From contig NZ_MJIE01000001.1 in the NCBI RefSeq assembly GCF_001940235.1, forward strand, positions 1,240,001 to 1,304,000: a stretch of DNA of 64,000 nt, read 5' to 3'. The first letter of the stretch is position 1, and every line of letters starts with the position of its first letter. The notes beneath the pieces were generated by a model that saw nothing but the letters and a program-made list of their open reading frames with translations, was not told where the DNA came from and ran no database searches. Shown one piece after another: positions 23,376-30,742 of the stretch. The position numbers and the translations under genes are program-made. The DNA is from Hornefia porci (GTDB lineage Bacteria; Bacillota; Clostridia; Peptostreptococcales; Anaerovoracaceae).

Positions 23376-24724
23376 AATGGTTTTCTCTCCTTTCCCCGTG
23401 TTCTGTCTTCAATCACAGTTTCAAGATTCCGTTCTACCTGACCGGACCGTTCCCGGATGTCCCTGCAGAGCTTCAGTTCTTTCCGGGTATCCTTCAGCTC
23501 CGCAGTCAGCTTCCTTACCTGTTCCCGGTACTTTGCATCTTCCTCTTCCGGCATCTTCCGCCGGAGCTTCTGTCTCAACTCGTTTCGCCGCGCACTGATG
23601 GAAGAGTAATCTTCCGTCAGAGACTTCATTCTTTTTTCCAGATCCTCCTCCGTGCCAATGTTGTACCTTGCAAGGAGCTTTGCTTCCTCGCTGTACAGAT
23701 CACACTTCAAAAGCTCCTCTTTCAGGACCGCATGAAGCCGCACGGGATTCTGCCGGTACTTCGGCAGGTATCCCAGCTCGTAGCAGTACCGGAGATACAG
23801 TTTTTCCAGACCGCTTCTTCCCATGATTTTGTCGATCCGGCGCTTCAGGTCATAATGATTGGAGCTACGGGACTCTTTCTGCAACCGCTGCATCCTGACA
23901 CCGATATCATTTGAAAATACTCTCTGCTGAATCATCTCTCTTGTGTAGGTATCCCCCAGGCGATCGGTCCGGATGGCCTTTGTCCATCCCGGAGGCGTTA
24001 CGGTCCAGTACTTGCGCCGGGGATTGAACTGATACAGATAACCCCGCTTTTTCAGTTCCGATTTGAATTCCTCTATGTTGGCGCTGACCGAGATGGCTTC
24101 GTCCAGCGCCTGCCTTGCCACATTGTATCTGGTGGGCATGCCGGCTTTCTCCATTTTGAAGAGAGAGTAGGGGACCCGCTTTCCTTCCGGATGCTCGATG
24201 ACGGACAGATTCCGCTCACGGCAGATCCGGTCAGATACTGCACGGATCCTCATGGTCTCTTCCGTGCAGAAGTGAAAACGTTTTCCATCCACAAAAGAGA
24301 CTGAGTTGAAAACGATATGGTTATGAACATTGTTTGTGTTCAGGTGGGTGGCAACCACAATCTGGAAGCGGTCGCCCCAGAGTTCTCTTGCCATCTGTAC
24401 TCCGATCTCATGGGCTTCTTCCGGCGTTACCTCGTATCCGTCGAAGCTCTGCATGCAGTGTCCGCATACGATTCCACCCGTCTTGTTGAAGCTCTGTTTG
24501 GTAATGTTGAACTGTTCTCTCGCGTTCTCCACATCGCAGTTGATCCCGGTAGTGAAGTACTGCTTCTCCGTTTTGCTTTCGTCGGCGGCATAGGCAATGA
24601 TGTCCGCCAGTGCCTGCCGGTCTGCATCGGAGAGGCCAAGGTTTCTGGTCTTCTCCGGATTGCCGATATATGACAAAGAGTTTCCAGGATTGCCCCGGAT
24701 CCTTTTGATTTTCGTCACTGCCAT
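23372..24724 (-). CDS. MobA/VirD2-type relaxase
   Basis: 450 residues from ATG 24724 (GGAGG eight bases upstream; the GTG-type start at 24787 has none). N-terminal relaxase domain: likely nucleophile Tyr in GNSLSYIGNPEKT, then VCGHCMQSFDGYEVTPEEAH and the metal-binding His cluster in THLNTNNVHNHIVFNSVSFV. The C-terminal half (about 250-450) is helical and charged (RLQKESRSSNHYDLKRRIDK). It would nick oriT and lead the strand into the recipient. The mobC gene overlaps it upstream and a probable oriT lies just beyond. Confidence 0.93.
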   Translation of the reverse strand: MAVTKIKRIRGNPGNSLSYIGNPEKTRNLGLSDADRQALADIIAYAADESKTEKQYFTTGINCDVENAREQFNITKQSFNKTGGIVCGHCMQSFDGYEVTPEEAHEIGVQMARELWGDRFQIVVATHLNTNNVHNHIVFNSVSFVDGKRFHFCTEETMRIRAVSDRICRERNLSVIEHPEGKRVPYSLFKMEKAGMPTRYNVARQALDEAISVSANIEEFKSELKKRGYLYQFNPRRKYWTVTPPGWTKAIRTDRLGDTYTREMIQQRVFSNDIGVRMQRLQKESRSSNHYDLKRRIDKIMGRSGLEKLYLRYCYELGYLPKYRQNPVRLHAVLKEELLKCDLYSEEAKLLARYNIGTEEDLEKRMKSLTEDYSSISARRNELRQKLRRKMPEEEDAKYREQVRKLTAELKDTRKELKLCRDIRERSGQVERNLETVIEDRTRGKERKPL

Positions 24725-25050
24725 TCTGACTTCCTCCTTTCCGGTATCAGATATTTCCGTTCCATCTCGAGCCTGAACCCACGCCATGCCTCCGCCTCCG
24801 ATGAAAGAAGCTCCTGTGCTTCTACACCGGATGTCACCGCAGAAAGTGTCTGCAGCCGTTCCGCAAATTCAGATATCCGGTTCATGTCCTTGAAAAATTC
24901 CGTTCCCGGTCTTTCCGGCGGAGCATATCCCCGGAGAAGGAGACGGATCAGGTCGGTTTCGGTCATGCAGGCCCGCTTCGCTTTCTCTGCCAGGTCATCC
25001 GCCTGCTGTTCGGTCAGCCAGAATTGTTTCTTTCTTCCTCGTCTTCCCAA
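24715..25050 (-). CDS. MobC-like relaxosome protein, TTG start
   Basis: 111 residues from TTG at 25050, preceded by GGAGGTGAGG; no ATG is suitable and the upstream GTG at 25146 has no ribosome site. GRRGRKKQFWLTEQQADDLA then KAKRACMTETDLIRLLLRGY is a ribbon-helix-helix-like MobC pattern, followed by a helical tail (NRISEFAERLQTLSAVTSGV). MobC proteins bind oriT and help the relaxase open DNA. The stop overlaps the relaxase start by 10 bp. Confidence 0.8.
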   Translation of the reverse strand: MGRRGRKKQFWLTEQQADDLAEKAKRACMTETDLIRLLLRGYAPPERPGTEFFKDMNRISEFAERLQTLSAVTSGVEAQELLSSEAEAWRGFRLEMERKYLIPERRKSEWQ

Positions 25051-25288
25051 AACCTCACCTCCATTCTCCGGGGTCTTGCAGTAGATTGCATCCTCGCTTC
25101 GCTTCGGGCAATCCTTGCATAAACACCTGCCATTGCTCACCTGCACCGCGCTTGCGCTGCGACTTGCTTCGCAATGTTAGGGGTTTAAGGGCCCTCCCTA
25201 AATCTATGGGAACCGGCGGCCGGTGCCCATGCCTTTGTACTCACATGGGAGTACGAAGGCTTTGCTTGCTAAAGTTATGCACAGCATC
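25051..25288. other. Candidate origin of transfer
   Basis: 238 bp without a gene directly upstream of mobC and relaxase, where oriT normally lies. It contains ACCGGC-G-GCCGGT (25212-25224), a TTTAAGGG/CCCTAAA-like dyad (25184-25202), repeated GCTTCGC/CTTGCG motifs (25095-25175) and a 12-bp inverted repeat at 25231-25260. The nick site cannot be named from sequence alone. Confidence 0.5.
25231..25260. repeat. 12-bp inverted repeat inside candidate oriT
   Basis: GCCTTTGTACTC (25231-25242), loop ACATGG, GAGTACGAAGGC (25249-25260); one mismatch. There is no adjoining T-tract, which favours a relaxase-recognition dyad over a terminator. Confidence 0.5.
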
Positions 25289-25741
25289 CTACCTTTCCAT
25301 GGACTGTTTTCTCTCGTGCTTCATTGGATGAAATTTCTTCGACCTGATTCCGTTTTCCGTTACATAAAACTGCTCCGGAAATTCGAATTTCTTCCGCATT
25401 TTTTCTTCCAGATCAGGCGGCATGGACAGGAATCTTTCCCTTTCGACAGGTGCGTAGCAAATGAAAAACGGACCTGCAATGATGTCCTGCAGCCGCCCGT
25501 TCTGGTCAAATATTCCTCTGTTCAGTTCCATGCCGAGCATTTTTCCTTCCTCGTTGCAGACGATGGCGCAGTCTCCGATGCGTGGATCCGATGCCTCCTC
25601 AAAGGGCATATATTCTTCAATATTTCCCTCCACGAGCCTTTGCATCGACTCCAGATTATCCTCGATTTCTGCAATCTCTGCCTGTTCTCCCGGCTTAAGC
25701 AATAACACCCGGAGCTTATCATTTTCATTATGTTCGTTCAT
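25289..25741 (-). CDS. DUF3846-like protein
   Basis: 150 residues from ATG 25741 (AAAGGAG nine bases upstream). Matches DUF3846 by KLRVLLLKPGEQAEIAEIED, LVEGNIEEYMPFEE, CAIVCNEEGKMLGMELNRGI and a final IIAGPFFICYAPVERERFLS. Acidic, cytoplasmic, of unknown function; common in clostridial conjugative elements. First gene after AbiE cassette 2, beside the candidate oriT. The C-terminal 30 residues are basic. Confidence 0.75.
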   Translation of the reverse strand: MNEHNENDKLRVLLLKPGEQAEIAEIEDNLESMQRLVEGNIEEYMPFEEASDPRIGDCAIVCNEEGKMLGMELNRGIFDQNGRLQDIIAGPFFICYAPVERERFLSMPPDLEEKMRKKFEFPEQFYVTENGIRSKKFHPMKHERKQSMER

Positions 25742-25803
25742 ATTCAGGGCTCCTTTCACGATTAATATGCAGTAATTTTGGCAGCATAGCGTTCTGCTGC
25801 AAT

Positions 25804-25832
25804 AAAAAAACGGAGACATTCAAGTCTCCGTT
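25804..25832 (-). terminator. Terminator after AbiE cassette 2
   Basis: AACGGAGAC (25809-25817) and GTCTCCGTT (25824-25832), perfect stem, six-base loop; seven T follow on the minus strand. It lies 24 bp past the toxin stop. Confidence 0.85.
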
Positions 25833-25855
25833 GCAGACATCTGCGCATCAATGAT

Positions 25856-26692
25856 CTACAGATAAATTGATATATATCCTCTCAAACTTTCGATCATTTG
25901 ATCAAAAGAAAGTTCACCGACATAAGCATTTCGCTTGCAATACAGCTCCCAGCGTTTACGAAATCCGGCATTCGATTGAATATCGTTCAAATCACTGAGT
26001 ATACTATTTGCATCAAGTTCTGTATTCCGATACGCAAAAGTTGTATTCACTGCTTCCCGCAGTTTGTTTTTATCAAGGTTATCTGATTTCAAGTTAAACA
26101 GAAGGTAAAGGTCGTAAAAATCCTTGCTGCGGCTATTATCCGTCTTTCTTGAAACAACCGTCTCGAGTTTCTCTGCAATAATAGTCTCAAGGTTATATGA
26201 CATTACTTTTACAGTTTTGTCATCTTCAAATACAGAACAATATGGATATTCGATCGCATCTGGCGTTATCGGATCTCCAGTCGCAACATCTATGCTGAAG
26301 GGCTGACGTATATTCTCAATTTGACCCTCCATCAAAATTTTATATCCGGGATATTGATCTTCAATTTTAATGTTGTCAATCGATTTTAAAATATATCGCA
26401 GTCCATCCACACTATCGGAAGCGGCCAGTTCTGAAAAAATCTTTTTAATTTCACTTTCACTCAATGGATGATTTCTCAAAGACATATCCATATCCATCGT
26501 TGTTCGTGTTTGTATCCCCAGTACCGATGAAAGAAGGAATCCCCCTTTCAAAATCAAATCTGTCCTGTATTTGCTTGCTGCAATGCGTTCTAAAAAATGT
26601 TCGAAGAAATAAAGCAGTAGTAACGTGTTGATTGATACACCTGATTCTTTTGACCTCTTCCTGATCAGAGCCATCATTTTATCTTTGTTCAT
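25856..26692 (-). CDS. AbiEii-type nucleotidyltransferase toxin (cassette 2)
   Basis: 278 residues. DLILKGGFLLSSVLGIQTRT then MDMDMSLRNHPLSESE, FSIDVATGDPITPDAIEY and NLETIIAEKLETVVSR plus SRSKDFYDLYLL give the same motif order as the toxin at 17069, with low overall identity. It should be a nucleotidyltransferase toxin of a type IV system. ATG 26692 overlaps the antitoxin stop by four bases (ATGA). Codon use is more AT-rich than the surrounding conjugation genes, a sign of separate acquisition. Confidence 0.9.
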   Translation of the reverse strand: MNKDKMMALIRKRSKESGVSINTLLLLYFFEHFLERIAASKYRTDLILKGGFLLSSVLGIQTRTTMDMDMSLRNHPLSESEIKKIFSELAASDSVDGLRYILKSIDNIKIEDQYPGYKILMEGQIENIRQPFSIDVATGDPITPDAIEYPYCSVFEDDKTVKVMSYNLETIIAEKLETVVSRKTDNSRSKDFYDLYLLFNLKSDNLDKNKLREAVNTTFAYRNTELDANSILSDLNDIQSNAGFRKRWELYCKRNAYVGELSFDQMIESLRGYISIYL

Positions 26693-27276
26693 ATTACCTC
26701 CAGGATGTCATCCACTTTCTTTTCAATCTTCATCACGCCGGCATAAACACGGAGTTTCTTATAGTCTCTGTCAGGGTCGCTGGCATAGGCCTTCATGGCA
26801 TGAGAGAATATCTCCACATCAACGTTTTTCCTTCCTGCAATCAGGTCGCAGATGGTCCGTTCCTTGTCATAAACCCTGACCGCATTCCCGAAGACAGTTG
26901 GTTTCTCCACGATACCCATCGAATAAATTTCTTTTTTTACAAAATGAAATACGGTTCCGTCGGAAATATGCGAGCTGTTATACCCTTTATAGACGGTAAC
27001 CTCTTTCTGATAGGGCACACGATCTGTCATGCCATGAAGATACAGTGCGCTTTGAAACGAATAGATACATCTGCTGTTTGTAGTTTGAAAGAAATAGTAC
27101 TCATCATAATCACCGGAAGCATCACAATAAATACCTCTTGCAACTCTCTCAATGCGTCCTTTTTTGACCATTTCCGAGAGATACCAGGAAGGGATTCCCT
27201 GATCCCTTACCATAGAGGATGTGACAATTCCGTTATTTGCCTTTGCTATTGAATTAATCTTATCGTAAGCCGTCAT
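26689..27276 (-). CDS. AbiEi-type antitoxin (cassette 2)
   Basis: 195 residues. N-terminal winged HTH (IAKANNGIVTSSMVRDQGIP, LSEMVKKGRIERVARGIYCD), then YSFQSALYLHGMTDRVPYQK and VYDKERTICDLIAGRKNVDV, the same layout as the antitoxin at 17908. It would repress its own promoter and neutralise the overlapping toxin. ATG 27276 follows AAAGGAAG. Confidence 0.9.
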   Translation of the reverse strand: MTAYDKINSIAKANNGIVTSSMVRDQGIPSWYLSEMVKKGRIERVARGIYCDASGDYDEYYFFQTTNSRCIYSFQSALYLHGMTDRVPYQKEVTVYKGYNSSHISDGTVFHFVKKEIYSMGIVEKPTVFGNAVRVYDKERTICDLIAGRKNVDVEIFSHAMKAYASDPDRDYKKLRVYAGVMKIEKKVDDILEVI

Positions 27277-27298
27277 AGTTTCTTCCTTTCATGCTTAC

Positions 27299-27327
27299 AT
27301 TATTGCATATTGTTAGCGCAAAAGCAA
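27299..27327 (-). promoter_or_regulatory. Candidate promoter of AbiE cassette 2
   Basis: Minus strand TTGCTT (27327-27322), 17-bp spacer, AATAAT (27304-27299), 22 bp before the antitoxin ATG. It is weaker than the cassette 1 promoter. Confidence 0.5.
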
Positions 27328-27427
27328 GAACCATATCCATTTGACAACGATTCATCTGGGTCCCGTCACTATATGGAATTGAATACCACTGTTAATAACC
27401 TGTGCCTTCACAATACAGGAAGAACTG

Positions 27428-28333
27428 TCATCGCTCGTTCTCGATCCCCTTTTCGCTCTTTTCGCGCTGTTTTTCCATTGCATGATCGATGGACGTGATC
27501 ATCTCATCGGCGGTCTTTCTGATTCGTTCCAGCGAGTTCTTCAGTTCCTTTGTTTCTTTCCCGGAGGACCATCCGGCCACATATCCGAAGGTATAATCCG
27601 CAGTATCCAGGCCGAAGTGACTGCAGACAGTGTAGGCGATACTCTCCGCCTCGACTTCTTTTGTACTGCGGTCCGGTGGCTTTTCCTCATCCATATTCTC
27701 TTTGGAATGAAGTCTCTGGTGACTGATTTCATGGATCATGGTTTTGATGGTCTGGACCTGACTCATGCCGGAGCGTATAGCAATTCGCTTTGCCCCATCA
27801 TCGTAATAACCGTTGGCGCCGCCCTGGATGTTCTCGGAACAGATGGGAACCGGACAGATATCCTTCAGCGCATTGAACAGTTTGTGATAGTTTTTCACTT
27901 CTCCGGTCAGTTCATTGACGCCGATCATTGGAATCTCTCTGCCTTCTGTCTGTTCATAGGCGAACACGCTGACCACCCGAAAGCCGGTGATCTCGATGAT
28001 CTCACTATCCGCATCGTCTGTTACATCTTTCTCCACCTTATACTTGCAGGGAGCCAGAATACGGATCCCTTTTTCTCCTTTGCGGACCTGCCGGTCGAAT
28101 TCCTTCTGCCATGTCCGGTAGCCTGCAACCAGAGATGCGGAAGGGTACTGCATGGCGATCAGAAGGCAGTTGTTCAGAGAGTAGTGGTGGAATTTGCTCA
28201 TGCATTTCAGCATTTCCCGGTACTTGTCGCTTTCAAATACTTCCTTCACGCCTTCCTCCAGCCGGTCGGTGATCTCCCGGATCTGCTCCTGCCGGCTCTT
28301 CCGTTCAGGACCTCGCTTCTTCTTTTCATCCAA
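27428..28333 (-). CDS. ArdC-like antirestriction protein with metallopeptidase domain
   Basis: 301 residues from TTG 28333, nine bases after GGAG. N-terminal ArdC-type ssDNA-binding domain: FHHYSLNNCLLIAMQYPSAS, GYRTWQKEFDRQVRKGEKGI, RILAPCKYKV. C-terminal M78/IrrE-like zinc peptidase domain with TMIHEISHQRLH (HExxH) and the distal acidic EVEAESIAYTV. ArdC-type proteins shield incoming single-stranded DNA from restriction. The end (GWSSGKETKELKNSLERIRK) is usual for the family. It overlaps the Toprim gene by 8 bp. Confidence 0.85.
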   Translation of the reverse strand: MDEKKKRGPERKSRQEQIREITDRLEEGVKEVFESDKYREMLKCMSKFHHYSLNNCLLIAMQYPSASLVAGYRTWQKEFDRQVRKGEKGIRILAPCKYKVEKDVTDDADSEIIEITGFRVVSVFAYEQTEGREIPMIGVNELTGEVKNYHKLFNALKDICPVPICSENIQGGANGYYDDGAKRIAIRSGMSQVQTIKTMIHEISHQRLHSKENMDEEKPPDRSTKEVEAESIAYTVCSHFGLDTADYTFGYVAGWSSGKETKELKNSLERIRKTADEMITSIDHAMEKQREKSEKGIENER

Positions 28334-29264
28334 ATCTCGTTTCTCCTTTCTGCCGCAGGGCTCTCAGAAACATCAGCTCATCGTTGTAATCCTTTCCGTG
28401 AACAGGCGACTCATCCCGGATGTGGTACCGTTCATTCAACCAGCCGCTGATTGATGCAGCCGCACCTCTTCCGGCGGAGTCATCATCCAGATGGAGAATG
28501 ATTTCTTCCGTTCCCGGATGATGATCCAGATAATTTTCAAGTGCTGCCGGAAGCTTCACGGCATTCGCTCCTCCATATACGCCGCCCAGAGAGAGCAGTG
28601 AGTCACTGTTCCATCTTTCTCCGTTTATCTTCCGGATTGTGGCATAGGACAGAAGGTCGATAGCACCTTCAAAGATATGAACGCATTTTCCCGTGCCTTC
28701 GATCCGGAAGGAAAAGTGCTTGTCGGAGCCTGCAGCCTCGCCCATGATCCGGTCTTTTCCGGTCCCCCGGAAGAAAGCGTATCTCGCTTTTTTGTTCTCA
28801 TCCAAACCAAGAAAGACTGCACTGTGTGAAGGTAACGACTCATAAAGCAGTCCTCCGGCAATGCACTCTTCGAGAATTTCCCGGTCGATGCCCCGGCCGG
28901 TAAGATAGCGAAGAACCACATGATTGTCCTGTGCCTTCTCCGGCAGGAGCAGCCGCTTTGCTTTGCCGTCTTTCGGGACAAAAGAAAAAGGAGGCTGTTT
29001 CGCCTCAGTGCCCAGTATCATTCCTACCGCTTCTGTGAAGGGTACATCCTTTACTTTGATCAGATAATCCAGCGCCGATACACCACCGAACCCTCTGGAC
29101 CACCACATCCATTTACCGTTGGAGATCTTCAAACTGTCATGCTCTCTGGTGCAGTATTCACCGCCCGAAATATGGATCAGATTCCCCGGATCATTCTGTC
29201 TGAGATAGGTCAGAAGATCCATCTCCCGGGCATGCTCAATCTCTTTTGCCGTGAAGCCGGCCAT
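28326..29264 (-). CDS. Toprim (DUF3991-type) primase-like protein
   Basis: 312 residues from ATG 29264, eight bases after GGGAGG. N-terminal DUF3991-like region with GEYCTREHDSLKISNGKWMW, WSRGFGGVSALDYLIKVKDV and FTEAVGMILG, a degenerate CHC2 zinc-finger-like fold without the Cys set. C-terminal Toprim part: VHIFEGAIDLLSYATI (catalytic Glu), IILHLDDDSAGRGAAASISG (DxD). Such proteins probably prime or process the transferred strand. Widespread in Tn1549-like elements. Confidence 0.82.
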   Translation of the reverse strand: MAGFTAKEIEHAREMDLLTYLRQNDPGNLIHISGGEYCTREHDSLKISNGKWMWWSRGFGGVSALDYLIKVKDVPFTEAVGMILGTEAKQPPFSFVPKDGKAKRLLLPEKAQDNHVVLRYLTGRGIDREILEECIAGGLLYESLPSHSAVFLGLDENKKARYAFFRGTGKDRIMGEAAGSDKHFSFRIEGTGKCVHIFEGAIDLLSYATIRKINGERWNSDSLLSLGGVYGGANAVKLPAALENYLDHHPGTEEIILHLDDDSAGRGAAASISGWLNERYHIRDESPVHGKDYNDELMFLRALRQKGETRFG

Positions 29265-29302
29265 GTTCATCACCTCCCGAAACTGAAAAATGCAGGTTTT
29301 TT

Positions 29303-29803
29303 CTATCGTTCCCACTCGCTTGTATAGTCGTCTCTTGACCGCATTCCATCGAGAAGTCCTTTTCTGAGAAAACTGGCCTGTTCTCCGGTTTCTGCGGCGA
29401 TGATGATATGATCCAGCATCTTGATGCCCATGAGTTCCCCGCATCTGACCATCCGCTCGGTAACGGCAATATCCGCCGGACTCGGTTCACAGTTTCCGGA
29501 TGGGTGATTGTGAATACAGATGAAGGATGCTGCATTGGACAAAATGATGGCCTTGAACGCCTCTCTCGGATTGATCATGGCTGCATCCAGGGTGCCTACG
29601 CTGCAGATATGAAGGTTGATGGGCTTGCCGTTCGTCTTCAGATTCAGGATCGCAAATACCTCCCGGTCATAGTTTTTCAGCTCGCCTGCCACCACTTCCA
29701 TTACAGCTTCCGGGGACGTGACTTCTTTGGTGGAATAGAGAGAAGGCTCTTTCACCAGCCGGACATTCACGACTTTGATCTCATTTTCATTCTTCTTCGG
29801 CAA
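29303..29803 (-). CDS. RadC-like JAB-domain protein
   Basis: 166 residues from TTG 29803, nine bases after GGAGG. JAB/MPN metal motif: FICIHNHPSGNCEPSPADIA, preceded by NLKTNGKPINLHICSVGTLD and followed by GIKMLDHIIIAAE. It lacks the HhH part of chromosomal RadC, as do other mobile-element copies. The function of RadC-like proteins is unsettled; DNA repair or anti-defence roles have been suggested. Operonic with the small genes upstream. Confidence 0.88.
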   Translation of the reverse strand: MPKKNENEIKVVNVRLVKEPSLYSTKEVTSPEAVMEVVAGELKNYDREVFAILNLKTNGKPINLHICSVGTLDAAMINPREAFKAIILSNAASFICIHNHPSGNCEPSPADIAVTERMVRCGELMGIKMLDHIIIAAETGEQASFLRKGLLDGMRSRDDYTSEWER

Positions 29804-29933
29804 GGATCATCACCTCCTCTATCCGGATGCTGATTACGGTTCCGTCTTCCAGATCATTCACCAGCTTTCTGAGTTCTTCCATCTTATTGATTACTGCGGT
29901 ATCCGCCGTATTCGTATCTTTCATTGTTTTCAA
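29787..29933 (-). CDS. Small acidic helical protein
   Basis: About 48 residues. GGAGG is nine bases from a TTG at 29933, which is preferred; ATG at 29924 is the alternative. The sequence TADTAVINKMEELRKLVNDL followed by EDGTVISIRIEEVMILAEEE is a short coiled-coil then a beta strand. It overlaps both neighbouring genes, implying translational coupling. No family recognised. Confidence 0.6.
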   Translation of the reverse strand: MKTMKDTNTADTAVINKMEELRKLVNDLEDGTVISIRIEEVMILAEEE

Positions 29934-30195
29934 TGCGGTCATCCTCCTTTTCTTCAGGGTTACTGCTATTGGTCTTTGGGAGTTTCGGTTTCGCATCGTC
30001 CATTGCGTTGCAAAGGTAGGCGATGACCTTCCGGTCCCGGATCGCCTCCTGCAGCTCCAGGATCACACCGATTTCTCCGCTCAGTCCGTGATCATAGGCG
30101 ATTTTCATATCGATGGATGTGATCTTCTTTTCCGTGTCAAAACCCTCATCCGTCAGTTTGTTCAGTGTCTTCAGCTTGCTTTTGTCTGCTGTCAT
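29884..30195 (-). CDS. Small conjugative-element protein, unknown
   Basis: 103 residues from ATG 30195 (GGAGG six bases upstream). Charged and soluble: KSKLKTLNKLTDEGFDTEKK, ITSIDMKIAYDHGLSGEIGV, ILELQEAIRDRKVIAYLCNA, then a disordered acidic tail. Overlaps the next gene at 29933. No recognised domain; its place between a Cys-rich protein and the RadC-like cluster suggests a regulatory accessory. Confidence 0.65.
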   Translation of the reverse strand: MTADKSKLKTLNKLTDEGFDTEKKITSIDMKIAYDHGLSGEIGVILELQEAIRDRKVIAYLCNAMDDAKPKLPKTNSSNPEEKEDDRIENNERYEYGGYRSNQ

Positions 30196-30316
30196 TCTCG
30201 TCCTCCTTCCGTTTCCCATAGATGATCTCCATCATGCAGTATCCGCAGAAGGGTGCTTCCTTCCTGCGGTAGCGGCAGTTCTCCGGGCACTGCCTGCGCC
30301 CCTTCAGCCCGTTCAT
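30146..30316 (-). CDS. Small Cys-rich, possible zinc-binding protein
   Basis: 56 residues from ATG 30316 (GGGGAG upstream), overlapping the preceding stop by four bases. Four Cys in QCPENCRYRRKEAPFCGYC form a CxxxC...CxxC knuckle that could bind zinc. The rest is basic then acidic. Unknown role; probably nucleic-acid or protein binding. Confidence 0.65.
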   Translation of the reverse strand: MNGLKGRRQCPENCRYRRKEAPFCGYCMMEIIYGKRKEDENDSRQKQAEDTEQTDG

Positions 30317-30666
30317 GCGTAACTCCCCGGGCTCATCAGCTCCATGCCGTATTCGGTGAACTGATACCATCTGGTCCGGTCGAACCGGCTCTCGTTTCTT
30401 TCCGAAGCACGGAGAATCCGGCATTCGGTCAGTTCTTTCATGGCGTCCCGGATCATGTGCCGGCTCAGAAACGGGTAGACCGTCTGGATCATCTTCTGGG
30501 GCATTTTCCTCCAGTAATCATCGGCCGTGCCGTTCTCGTACTCCATGATCTCCCAGAGATACTGGGCGATCAGCGCTGGCCGGATCCCGCATATCATGGC
30601 GATGTTTCGGTTAAACCGGCATTCGTTTTCCTTTCGGATCTCACCATTGATCCCGTTTGTAATCAT
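30313..30666 (-). CDS. Winged-helix-like protein (replication initiator type?)
   Basis: 117 residues from ATG 30666 (GGAGGAAAAGGAA upstream). RFNRNIAMICGIRPALIAQY, LWEIMEYENGTADDYWRKMP, QTVYPFLSRHMIRDAMKELT and ECRILRASERNESRFDRTRW form a helix-turn-helix plus wing of the kind found in element-borne initiators and regulators. First gene of the small-protein group behind the adhesin terminator. Exact role unknown. Confidence 0.6.
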   Translation of the reverse strand: MITNGINGEIRKENECRFNRNIAMICGIRPALIAQYLWEIMEYENGTADDYWRKMPQKMIQTVYPFLSRHMIRDAMKELTECRILRASERNESRFDRTRWYQFTEYGMELMSPGSYA

Positions 30667-30691
30667 TTCCTTTTCCTCCTGACGGAACCAG

Positions 30692-30720
30692 AAAAAGAGC
30701 GGCATCGCTGCCGCCCTTTT
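30692..30720 (-). terminator. Terminator of the element adhesin gene
   Basis: On the minus strand GGGCGGC...GCCGCTC with a six-base loop, then TTTTTC, 23 bp past the adhesin stop. Confidence 0.8.
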
Positions 30721-30742
30721 GGCTCATTGGCTATTTCATACT

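Noticed and set aside
25231-25260. Hairpin considered as a terminator
   Set aside because: No T-tract on either strand and next to mobC, so kept as an oriT dyad.
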